Below, piece by piece: positions 44,629 through 50,950 of a stretch of 50,950 nucleotides of DNA. Origin of the DNA: Hyphomicrobiaceae bacterium (GTDB taxonomy: Bacteria; Pseudomonadota; Alphaproteobacteria; Rhizobiales; Hyphomicrobiaceae). How positions within the stretch are numbered: position 1 is the first letter of the stretch; every line of letters begins with the position of its first letter. The stretch spans positions 1 to 50,950 of the forward strand of contig WBUN01000035.1 in the NCBI GenBank assembly GCA_008933705.1. Direction: 5' to 3'. Both the position numbers and the translations under genes were made by a program. The notes beneath the pieces were generated by a model. It had not been told where the DNA came from, made no database searches, and saw nothing but the letters and a program-made list of their open reading frames with translations.

Positions 44629-44991
44629 ATGTCATCGCTTGGATTCGTTGTCCTGTACATGCTCTGCAACACCGGCAGCAGCGATTGCGTACCCACCAGC
44701 ATGTTGCTCCAGCGCTTCGCAAGCATCGAGCAATGCCACGGGGCGTTGCCGGCGGCCGAGATCCGCAGCCAGCGCGCTACAGCGGGTACGGTGCTCACGC
44801 CGGTCTGCCGCGCTCTCGATGGCCTCTGCACGGAGACTGCGGCGCGCCTCGACAACGGCCGGGGAGGTTGGGACCGCCCGAGGTTGCGGTTGGCAAGCAC
44901 CAGCGAGCGCAAGTCGACAAACGCGGCGATTGCGCCGCATCTGGCCATAATGTGCCGACCGCAGCGATTCGAGCCCGGCTGCGACGGTTAA
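44629..44991 (+). CDS. Hypothetical small protein with hydrophobic N-terminus
   Basis: A 120-residue open frame starting MSSLGFVVLYMLCNTG follows a good AGGAG site 8-9 nt upstream. No family is recognised. The N-terminus is short and hydrophobic, cysteines occur at several places, and the C-terminal half is Arg/Ser-rich. A frame this basic in GC-rich DNA could be spurious, so the ribosome-binding site is the main support. It lies 204 nt after the cupin gene; nothing else is seen in that gap. Confidence 0.45.
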   Translation: MSSLGFVVLYMLCNTGSSDCVPTSMLLQRFASIEQCHGALPAAEIRSQRATAGTVLTPVCRALDGLCTETAARLDNGRGGWDRPRLRLASTSERKSTNAAIAPHLAIMCRPQRFEPGCDG

Positions 44992-45293
44992 TCTGGCTCT
45001 TCCGCTCGACCTCCACATACCGTCCGTAGTGCACGATTTGAATCTCGAACGCCGCCACGGCCGCCGTCGGCAGTCAACGTTAAGTCTTCGCGGTACACAG
45101 ACTTTCCGTTGCTGCACCTGATTCCACCGAATGTGCAGAGCAATCGACGGAGCAAATCGGGTGGACAGCTGACGTGCCGCGCTCTCCGCGAACTCTCTTG
45201 GAGAGTGACCCGGCGCTGGCTCCCCAATGGCCCATAGCCAAGGCGCGGCTGCTTGTACGGCGGTCCGACCACTGAAACCGAAGCAGTACGGCC
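44992..45293. other. Gene-free gap
   Basis: This 302-bp stretch shows no convincing frame, tRNA, terminator or strong repeat. It has several weak open frames on both strands without ribosome-binding sites. It is bounded by the hypothetical small gene and the end of the minus-strand membrane protein gene. Confidence 0.5.
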
Positions 45294-46292
45294 TCAGCTT
45301 TGCTGCTGCTCCGAGCCGGCCGTGGAGGATCCGAGCAACTCTCGCAGCATCTGATCCAGATAGGTCTCGATCACATCGAGCTCCGCCGCGTGCACGGGCA
45401 CCGGGTCACCGAGGTCGTCGCGCGCAATCGGGTCAGCCGCCGGCCATTTGCCAGCGCCCGGCGCAAGCGGCGCACGCTCGCGTGATAGTTTTGGCGCGAC
45501 CCCGACGGCGAATGACTGACGCTCTCTTTGCGGGGGCCCGCGACAACTTGCCGGCCCCGTGCTGCCGGCGATGTCGCCACCCACGGAAGCCTCCGGGAGC
45601 GGCCGAGCTTGATCGTCCGGCCTACTGCCCAGGACGATGACATCCGCGGCGTGCCTCTGCGGCGCCGTGGGCGACACAATGCACTCAGCGCGCGGCCAGG
45701 TCAGCCGTGCGTTGCCATTGACGACAAGACGCGCCCGGACCGCCACACGTTCCGCACCAGCCGCCTTCCGCTGGTAGCCCATGACCCTGGTCGCTACTGC
45801 CGGTATTATCCCTGCCACTGCTCGTGCCGCTTGTGCCGCTTGGCCCGTCAGATCAACCCAGGACGCCGCTGCGGTGCTGGGCGATGCTCTCTCCGCGCTG
45901 TCGAGCATGCGCGCCCGCGACACAAACCGGCGTGCCTCAAAGATGCGCCCCAATGCCTGGTTGTCGACGGCCGGCAGGTAGCGCGGATCGAGGTCACCGC
46001 GCGCCACCGCAACGACCGGCACCTTCAACTCAGCCGCTGCAATGTTGACCTGGGCCCATGCTTGGTGGCTCTGGAAGTCTGCCCGCCAGTCGGCTGCCAG
46101 CAGCGCGCCGGCCGCGGTCACGAGCACGGCGAGAACTGCGGTGGTCGCCATGGCAAGCGCATGCACGATCGTCAATGCAGCCCACGATGCAGCGATGACT
46201 CCAGCGAGGGGCGCGATGGCGCCCATCCAGAGCGCGGCACCAAAGGCGGTTATCACGCCGGCCAACACGCAAAGACTTCGCGCAACCCCCAT
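45294..46292 (-). CDS. Hypothetical membrane protein of the island
   Basis: This 332-residue product has a strong hydrophobic N-terminal region (residues ~4-68, probably two or three helices: SLCVLAGVITAFGAALWMGA) and a long hydrophilic C-terminal part with KLSRERAPLAPG and a Gln-rich end (SEQQQS). No family is recognised. AAGGGAAGGGG precedes the ATG at 46292. It starts 13 nt after the stop of the small upstream gene, suggesting a two-gene operon. Codon use and low similarity to known proteins fit horizontally acquired or decaying DNA. Confidence 0.6.
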   Translation of the reverse strand: MGVARSLCVLAGVITAFGAALWMGAIAPLAGVIAASWAALTIVHALAMATTAVLAVLVTAAGALLAADWRADFQSHQAWAQVNIAAAELKVPVVAVARGDLDPRYLPAVDNQALGRIFEARRFVSRARMLDSAERASPSTAAASWVDLTGQAAQAARAVAGIIPAVATRVMGYQRKAAGAERVAVRARLVVNGNARLTWPRAECIVSPTAPQRHAADVIVLGSRPDDQARPLPEASVGGDIAGSTGPASCRGPPQRERQSFAVGVAPKLSRERAPLAPGAGKWPAADPIARDDLGDPVPVHAAELDVIETYLDQMLRELLGSSTAGSEQQQS

Positions 46293-46305
46293 GGCACCCC
46301 TTCCC

Positions 46306-46671
46306 TTATCCCCAACAGCTGCTTGCTCGATCCATGGCACGAGTGCGCCGAGCCGGTAGAGCAAGCTCACTGTCTGGTGGGCGCGTGCGCACGCGGCCGC
46401 TCGCTTGCCGGACCGCCACAAACGTCGGCACCTCTCTCATGCGAGGGCTATCGATCGATGCTGAGATCGGACCGTTACCCCGCTCGCTCTGGCCCACCAA
46501 GAGGATGGACCACCCCTCTCCGCCGCCGCCGCTCGCCGGGTGTGGTGAGCGAGCGACGGCGGCTCCGAGGGGATGGTGGGCCAGGTGCGATGTCACCGAC
46601 ATCGGCGCATGCTCGAGCGCACTGCGCTCAAGGGCTTCCAATCCGCTGTGGCTGCTCCCTATGGTCATCAT
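46306..46671 (-). CDS. Hypothetical protein with strong ribosome-binding site
   Basis: This 121-residue product starts at the ATG 46671 (MMTIGSSHSGLEALERS) and has AAGGAGG ending just 2 nt upstream of the start pair, among the best sites in the window. No family is recognised; the sequence is hydrophilic, with a Gly/Pro-rich middle and an Arg-rich C-terminus. It is followed by the hypothetical membrane protein after 13 nt. The reading frame is GC-rich, so the confidence rests on the ribosome-binding site. Confidence 0.5.
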   Translation of the reverse strand: MMTIGSSHSGLEALERSALEHAPMSVTSHLAHHPLGAAVARSPHPASGGGGEGWSILLVGQSERGNGPISASIDSPRMREVPTFVAVRQASGRVRTRPPDSELALPARRTRAMDRASSCWG

Positions 46672-46693
46672 ATCCTCCTTGGCTGGGGGCTGT

Positions 46694-46719
46694 GCGTCTC
46701 GCGCTGACGCGCGAGACGC
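46694..46719. repeat. Inverted repeat, possible oriT arm or terminator
   Basis: Arms 46694-46703 and 46710-46719 (GCGTCTCGCG and CGCGAGACGC) with loop CTGACG. It lies 22 nt before the minus-strand hypothetical gene start and 391 nt before the relaxase start. Confidence 0.6.
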
Positions 46720-47051
46720 CGCTCGCAACCGATTTCGTATTTTTCAAATGAGGCTCTTAATCTGTGATCAAAAAATGGCAACGAATTGAATGTTGAGACG
46801 TCCTTGGACATTCTGAGACACTGAACTGAAAATTATTATAATCCGTCGCCGAGTGAATTTCCGGGAACTTGCCGGAAGATTGGGGACAGGAATTTTGATG
46901 GCAAGATAAAGCGAAACCTGAGTTTCGCGCTAAACCGATGTAACCTGTTGTCTGCACATGGTTTTTCCACAGCGCCGGACACCCAAGGTGGGCTCGGACC
47001 TGCGCAGGTATGACGTCTGCAATCGAAAATATGACGACCGCCCAACGGCTT

Positions 47052-47067
47052 ATATTGACGTCAATAT
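47052..47067. promoter_or_regulatory. Perfect 16-bp palindrome at the relaxase gene 5' end
   Basis: ATATTGACGTCAATAT (47052-47067) is fully palindromic and lies 43 bp upstream of the ATG at 47111, ending in an in-frame ATG at 47066. It looks like an operator for a dimeric regulator, or the relaxase could bind it itself. No partner regulator is identified. Confidence 0.6.
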
Positions 47068-47110
47068 GCGCACCCCTTGTATTTCCCCAACCACGTGCCA
47101 ATTCGATGGC

Positions 47111-49177
47111 ATGTCCAAAGACGAGTTGAGCGATTTCAGACCGCACCTCGGGAGACCGCGCGGCCGATCCCGAAAAGGGCCACGCACGACGACCGCGTTG
47201 ATCCTGCGCTCGGTCGCCGAGCAGGGCGGCGACCTGCGCCGCCTCCTGCATCCGAGACGAGAACGCAAGCCGAGCGGCCGCTTCAATGCCCGCGGCCGAG
47301 GGCGAGAGGCCGCCGCGGCACTCGAAGACCACGGCGGCTGGGAATTCTACGCTGACACGTCGGATGGGTCCGACATGCGCTTCCGGGCCCGCCGCGTCAT
47401 CGTCAAGGCGCGGGTGGTCAAGCTCAAGGGTGTGGAGAGCCAGGCCATTGCCGCGCATCTGCGCTATCTGCAGAGGGAGGGCGTCACGCTGGACGGGCGT
47501 CGAGGTCATGCCTATTCGGCGTCGGAAGACGAAGCCGACCCCAAGGCTTTCGCCGAGCGCGGCCTGAAGGACCGCCACCAGTTCAGGTTCATCGTTGCGG
47601 CCGAGGATGGTGTCGCGCTCGGCGACCTCAATCCCTTCACGCGCCGGCTCATGGGACAGATGGAGCAAGACCTGGACACCACCCTGGATTGGGTTGCTGT
47701 TGATCACTACAACACCGGGCACCCGCACACCCATGTCGTGGTCCGCGGCATAACGGATGACGGCAAGATCCTCTACATCGCCGGCAACTACATCGCCCAT
47801 GGCATCCGGGCCCGGGCGAGCGACCTCGTCACCCGCGAGCTCGGGCGGCAAAGTGAATTGGAGGTGCAACAGAAGCTCGGCCAAGAGGTCGACCACGACC
47901 GGTTCACCCGCCTCGACCGCACGCTGTTGGATGAGGCCCGGGACGGCAGGGTCGACCTGCGCATCAGCCCGGGGCAGAGCTACCTTGTCCGGGTCAACCG
48001 GCACTTGCTGATTTCCCGCCTCGAGAAGCTCGAGGCCATGCAGTTGGCGACGCCCGTCGAGCCGGGAGTCTGGGCCCTGTCGCCCCAGCTGAAGCCGATA
48101 CTCACCCAGCTCGGCGAGCGCATCGACACCCTCGACCTCATGCGTGATGCGTTGGGCGCGGAGGCCGCCCACCGCTCCGTTGCCAACTACATGATCCACC
48201 GTGAGGTGCCGCGGTCACCGGTCACCGGCCATCTCGTAGGTAAAGGCCTCGCTGGCGATGGCTTGGGCGACAAGGCCTACCTCGTGATCGATGGGGTCGA
48301 CGCCCGGGTCCACTACGTCGAATTGAAAGCCACGCTGGTGCCCGACGAGGCGCGCATTGGGGCTATCCTGACGGTGGGCCGCGCGCCCTCGGCGCGGTCT
48401 GTGGACAAGACCATTGCAGCCTACGCCGCCCGCAACGACGGGTTCTATGAACCCCAGGAGCATTACGAGCTCGCCAGGATGACCGCGCGCATCCCCGGCG
48501 GCGATGTCGAGGGCCACATCGGAGGTCACGTGAGGCGCCTCGAAGCGCTGCGGCGGGCGGGCATTGTCGGCCGGCTCGACGGCGACCATTGGGTCATCCC
48601 GCGCGACTACCTCGAACGCGCAGCGGCCTACGACGAGCGTGAGGGGCGTAAAGTCGCCATCGAGGTGCACTCGGCCGTCGCCCTCGACCGCCAGATCACC
48701 GCCGAGGCCGCCACCTGGCTCGACCGCCAGCTGGTCGGCCGGCATCGCGTCGAGACCGCGCCTATGGGGTTCGGAAATCGGGTTCAAAATGCCCTGGAAC
48801 AGCGCGCGCAGCGACTCATCGCGAACGGTCTCGCCAAGCGGCGCGATGATGGCGGCGTCCAGTACCAGCCCGACCTGCTGGCCACGCTGCAGCAGCGCGA
48901 GGTGGACCGCGTTGGACTGTACCTTGCCGGCAAGAGTACCGATGGCAGAACCTATGTCCCGGCGCGCGACGGTTCGCTCGTCCGGGGCACCTACCGCCGC
49001 GCCATCGCCCTTGTTAGCGGCAAGTTCGCGGTAATCCAGCGCGACCAACACTTCACGCTCGTCCCCTGGCGGGCCATTCTGGAACGCCACCGCGGCCGTG
49101 AGGTCGTCGGCATCGTCCGCGGCATGGGCGTCTCATGGCAGCTCGGCATGCAGCGCGATCGTGGCCTGTCCCGTTAA
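47111..49177 (+). CDS. DUF3363-type relaxase (VirD2-like mobilization nuclease)
   Basis: This 688-residue protein would nick one strand at a transfer origin and lead it into a recipient. The relaxase histidine motif DHYNTGHPHTHVVVRG is seen near residues 197-212, and the C-terminal DUF3363 region is present. Start is placed at the ATG 47111 (MSKDELSDFRPHLGRPRG); ATG 47066 and an ATG further upstream are possible. No mating-pore genes follow: the downstream neighbours are a Crp regulator and a cytochrome, so the gene may be mobilized in trans or be a remnant. Confidence 0.88.
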   Translation: MSKDELSDFRPHLGRPRGRSRKGPRTTTALILRSVAEQGGDLRRLLHPRRERKPSGRFNARGRGREAAAALEDHGGWEFYADTSDGSDMRFRARRVIVKARVVKLKGVESQAIAAHLRYLQREGVTLDGRRGHAYSASEDEADPKAFAERGLKDRHQFRFIVAAEDGVALGDLNPFTRRLMGQMEQDLDTTLDWVAVDHYNTGHPHTHVVVRGITDDGKILYIAGNYIAHGIRARASDLVTRELGRQSELEVQQKLGQEVDHDRFTRLDRTLLDEARDGRVDLRISPGQSYLVRVNRHLLISRLEKLEAMQLATPVEPGVWALSPQLKPILTQLGERIDTLDLMRDALGAEAAHRSVANYMIHREVPRSPVTGHLVGKGLAGDGLGDKAYLVIDGVDARVHYVELKATLVPDEARIGAILTVGRAPSARSVDKTIAAYAARNDGFYEPQEHYELARMTARIPGGDVEGHIGGHVRRLEALRRAGIVGRLDGDHWVIPRDYLERAAAYDEREGRKVAIEVHSAVALDRQITAEAATWLDRQLVGRHRVETAPMGFGNRVQNALEQRAQRLIANGLAKRRDDGGVQYQPDLLATLQQREVDRVGLYLAGKSTDGRTYVPARDGSLVRGTYRRAIALVSGKFAVIQRDQHFTLVPWRAILERHRGREVVGIVRGMGVSWQLGMQRDRGLSR

Positions 49178-49458
49178 TTTCAGGGAGGGTGGGACCGCTC
49201 GCAGCAAGTCAGTTGGACCCCCGTTACCTGCCGCCATATCACCGTGCGGCCACCGGGGAAAGCGGGCCAAGGAGCGACATCCTTTGGTGGGACAGCTCGG
49301 CCGAAAGCAGACCAATGGAGATCCAACATAGGGGTGCGCGGCTGAGCGCAATCAACGGTGCAACCTGCAGCCAGCCAGAGGCGGCACGATCAAATAGCGT
49401 GTCATATTGTGGACCTGCAGGCTGAGAGGCGCTGGCGAACGGCAGGAGGTCACGCGTC

Positions 49459-50061
49459 GTGTTGTTCGATGAGCTGCCACAGAGCGTCAGGCGACAGACG
49501 GGGGCTCGCGAGTTGGCCAAGGGAGAGCCGCTATTTGAGCAAGGCGACCAGGCATCGGCCATCTTTGAAGTCCTGAGCGGGCGGGTCCGCCTCGTGCGGC
49601 GCACGATCGATGACCATCTGGTGGCGTTGTTCGCCGCGCGGCCTGGCGACCTCCTCGCCGAGGCCGCGCTATTCTCCGACAGCTATCATTGCGATGCCGT
49701 GGCGGCGACGCGTTCGCGAGTCCGCATCTACCCGAAACGGGTGCTGCTGTCTGCGCTAAGGAAAAATCCTGCGCTCTTCGAAGGATTCGCGGCGCGGCTT
49801 GCGCGGCAACTCCAAGGCTTGCGCGCCCGGATGGAGCTGCGCAACATCCGCTCGGCGCGGGAGCGGCTGCTGCAATATCTGTGGCTCTCGGCGGACAGCG
49901 ATGGCCGAACGGTGTCCATCGACGGCCAGCTGCAGGACCTGGCAGCGGACCTTGGATTGAGCCGGGAGGCTCTCTATCGAACTTTGGCTATGCTCGAAGC
50001 GGACGGCATCATTGAGCGTGCGGTGGGTGGTCTCATCCTCAAGAAAGCACCTCGCACATGA
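49459..50061 (+). CDS. Crp/Fnr-family transcriptional regulator
   Basis: This 200-residue regulator has an N-terminal cyclic-nucleotide-binding-like barrel (ELAKGEPLFEQGDQASAIFEVLSGRVRLV) and a C-terminal winged helix (DLAADLGLSREALYRTLAML). The Fnr iron-sulfur cysteines are absent, so it is not an Fnr oxygen sensor. The N-terminal arm is shorter than in CRP. Start is the GTG at 49459 with AGGAGG upstream. It lies 281 nt after the relaxase; that gap shows no gene. It may regulate the cytochrome and efflux genes that follow. Confidence 0.9.
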   Translation: MLFDELPQSVRRQTGARELAKGEPLFEQGDQASAIFEVLSGRVRLVRRTIDDHLVALFAARPGDLLAEAALFSDSYHCDAVAATRSRVRIYPKRVLLSALRKNPALFEGFAARLARQLQGLRARMELRNIRSARERLLQYLWLSADSDGRTVSIDGQLQDLAADLGLSREALYRTLAMLEADGIIERAVGGLILKKAPRT

Positions 50062-50166
50062 TTGCAATCATACGGCTGTCGTGAGTGATGTGGTTACAGT
50101 AGCCCAAATTGGGCGATCCGTTTGCGCGGACGCTTGCTTGCGGCCACTTGTCGGAGTCGAAGAACC

Positions 50167-50649
50167 ATGACGCGCAGGCTGGTGCTGGTTGCGGCCTTAG
50201 CGGGCTCCACTGTCCTTCCTGTGAGTGTCGGGCTCGCCCAGCACACACACCATGGCGCCCATGGCGCTATGTCCGGAAGCGATACCCGCCAATTCGTGCA
50301 CTTCCCCGATGAGCTGCGCGAGCACACGTTGGCCAACATGCGCGACCATTTGCTTGCCTTGCAGGAGATCCAGGAAGCCTTGGCGCGCAAGCAGGAGGAC
50401 AAGGCGGCGCGCATTGCCGAGGAGCGACTCGGCATGACCTCCCTGAAATTGCACGGCGCCCACGAGGTCGCAAAGTACATGCCTCAGGGCATGCAGGATG
50501 TGGGCTCGGAGATGCACAGGTCGGCCAGCCGCTTGGCAATCGAAGCACAGAATGCTGCAGTAACGGGAGACGTGCGGCCAGCGCTCGAGGCGCTATCGCA
50601 GGTGACGAGCCAGTGTGTCGGATGTCACGCCGGCTACCGGTTGAAGTAG
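50167..50649 (+). CDS. Periplasmic c-type cytochrome (c'/c-556-like)
   Basis: This 160-residue protein has a signal peptide (MTRRLVLVAALAGSTVLP, cleavage near LAQH) and a mature four-helix-type body. A C-terminal heme c attachment motif CVGCH lies at residues 150-154, followed by AGYRL, as in class II cytochromes c. A His-rich stretch HTHHGAH follows the signal. It is probably a periplasmic electron carrier or gas-binding cytochrome. GGAG precedes the ATG at 50167. Confidence 0.82.
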   Translation: MTRRLVLVAALAGSTVLPVSVGLAQHTHHGAHGAMSGSDTRQFVHFPDELREHTLANMRDHLLALQEIQEALARKQEDKAARIAEERLGMTSLKLHGAHEVAKYMPQGMQDVGSEMHRSASRLAIEAQNAAVTGDVRPALEALSQVTSQCVGCHAGYRLK

Positions 50650-50748
50650 TCGCCGGCGATCTCAGCGGTATTGACGTAGCGCAAAGCTCGAATAGTGCGA
50701 AGGTGCCATTGGGACTGCGTGTGTTTGGAATAGAATCCTTGGAGCGTC

Positions 50749-50950
50749 ATGGCAAAGCGCCGGCAGCTCAGGTGGGGCATTGCCGCTGCAGCTGCGGTAG
50801 TGCTGATGGCTGTAGCGGGGCTGGCCGCCTACACGTGGAGCCGCCCACTCACCGTGACCGTGGCGGCGATTGAGAAGGACGTGCCGATCCAGGTGTTCGG
50901 CCTCGGGACGGTCGAGGCTCAGACCGTATCACGCATCGGCTTCGAAACCG
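50749..50950 (+). CDS. RND efflux periplasmic adaptor (HlyD-like), cut by window end
   Basis: Only the first 67 residues are present, ending in codon 68. The N-terminus has a membrane anchor (GIAAAAAVVLMAVAGLAAY) followed by SRPLTVTVAAIEKDVPIQV and a GLGTVEAQTVSRIG segment, the start of a membrane-fusion protein lipoyl/hairpin region. The product probably links an inner-membrane RND pump to an outer-membrane channel; the other genes would lie beyond the window. GGAG sits 6 nt before the ATG. It is 99 nt downstream of the cytochrome gene. Confidence 0.82.
   Translation, partial: MAKRRQLRWGIAAAAAVVLMAVAGLAAYTWSRPLTVTVAAIEKDVPIQVFGLGTVEAQTVSRIGFET

Larger units (their letters stand above)
46672..47110. 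other. AT-richer gap before the relaxase, possible oriT/promoter region
   Basis: This 439-bp gap lies between the divergent hypothetical and relaxase genes. It contains a 10-bp perfect stem at 46694-46719, a 6-bp stem at 46859-46877, and a 16-bp palindrome at 47052-47067. Bases ~46720-46960 are notably AT-richer than the surroundings. Transfer origins commonly lie next to relaxase genes and contain such inverted repeats; no nick-site consensus can be assigned. Confidence 0.4.
39342..49177. mobile_element. Putative integrated element at tRNA-Arg (right border not seen)
   Basis: A large serine recombinase reads into the tRNA-Arg gene on its left edge, and a DUF3363 relaxase lies ~8 kb further on. 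Between them sit a nucleotidyltransferase, a regulator/cupin pair and poorly conserved hypothetical genes. By eye I find no second copy of the tRNA 3' end within the window, so the right border is unknown and the end given here is only the end of the relaxase gene. No type IV secretion or replication genes are visible, so the element would be mobilizable or degraded. Confidence 0.4.

Noticed and set aside
45528-46751. A 400-residue plus-strand frame opposite the hypothetical membrane protein pair
   Set aside because: It has no ribosome-binding site and looks antisense-like (Arg/Pro/His-rich). The minus-strand pair has strong ribosome-binding sites and a hydrophobic N-terminus. Confidence in this choice is moderate.
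46672-50061. A conjugation (type IV secretion) gene cluster next to the relaxase
   Set aside because: No VirB/Trb-like ATPase, coupling protein or pilus genes are seen. The neighbours are regulators, a cytochrome and hypothetical proteins.
39342-50950. A second copy of the tRNA-Arg 3' end that would mark the right border of the element
   Set aside because: By eye I found no repeat of the T-arm/CCA sequence in the remaining window. It may lie outside, or the element may be truncated.

Overview
The window looks like an alphaproteobacterial (probably Hyphomicrobiales) chromosomal contig. It is GC-rich, has an rnd - lptC/lptA order, and carries a TrmO methylase, PrmB, full-length DNA polymerase I, an H-NS/HvrA-type histone-like protein, a split class I fumarase and a VC_2705-type acetate-family symporter with its DUF4212 subunit. 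The species cannot be named from the sequence. Base 1 begins with a perfect 55-bp inverted repeat folded back on the lptA coding sequence. This is most likely a contig-end artefact, so the first ~60 bases should not be trusted.

Layout: (1) 1-2757: envelope and RNA processing: a single-chain LptC-LptA lipopolysaccharide transport protein, a single-domain RNase D and tRNA-Leu(CAG). (2) 2919-8773: an NDUFA9-like epimerase, an MFS carrier, a small secreted protein, a fused exonuclease-CBS-DUF294 protein and an unrecognised protein. (3) 8780-11329: a promoter region with an imperfect tandem repeat, then DUF4212 + sodium/solute symporter and a strong terminator. (4) 11391-13274: five small membrane proteins, of which four form two diverged copies of a two-gene module (YggT-like protein + partner). 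This is the least described set here. (5) 13291-20693: TadD-like lipoprotein, GST, M17 aminopeptidase, NlpC/P60 hydrolase, zinc-ribbon membrane protein, YfhO-like membrane protein and a dodecin variant. (6) 20771-29749: a mostly minus-strand metabolic cluster of fumarase beta, Zn-alcohol dehydrogenase, DUF4189 protein (opposite strand), fumarase alpha, a four-subunit succinate dehydrogenase/fumarate reductase-like complex, a molybdopterin oxidoreductase and a LysR regulator. Short palindromic repeats sit in its gaps. (7) 29808-39232: PrmB, a 1162-residue GltD-PyrK (NfnAB-like) fusion, H-NS-like protein, DoxX, PolA and TrmO. (8) 39342-50950: tRNA-Arg(CCG) whose 3' end encodes the last residues of a large serine recombinase, followed by an island-like stretch. 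That stretch holds a nucleotidyltransferase, an OmpR/CadC-type TPR regulator divergent from a cupin, hypothetical proteins, a DUF3363 relaxase, a Crp/Fnr regulator, a c-type cytochrome and the start of an RND/HlyD adaptor cut by the window end.

How the genes may work together: region 6 could interconvert succinate, fumarate and malate (or tartrate-like hydroxyacids) and feed electrons to the quinone pool under LysR control. Region 3 probably imports a small carboxylate, with the DUF294 protein as a candidate signalling partner. Region 8 is consistent with a mobilizable or decaying integrated element: it has a recombinase and a relaxase, but no type IV secretion genes are visible.
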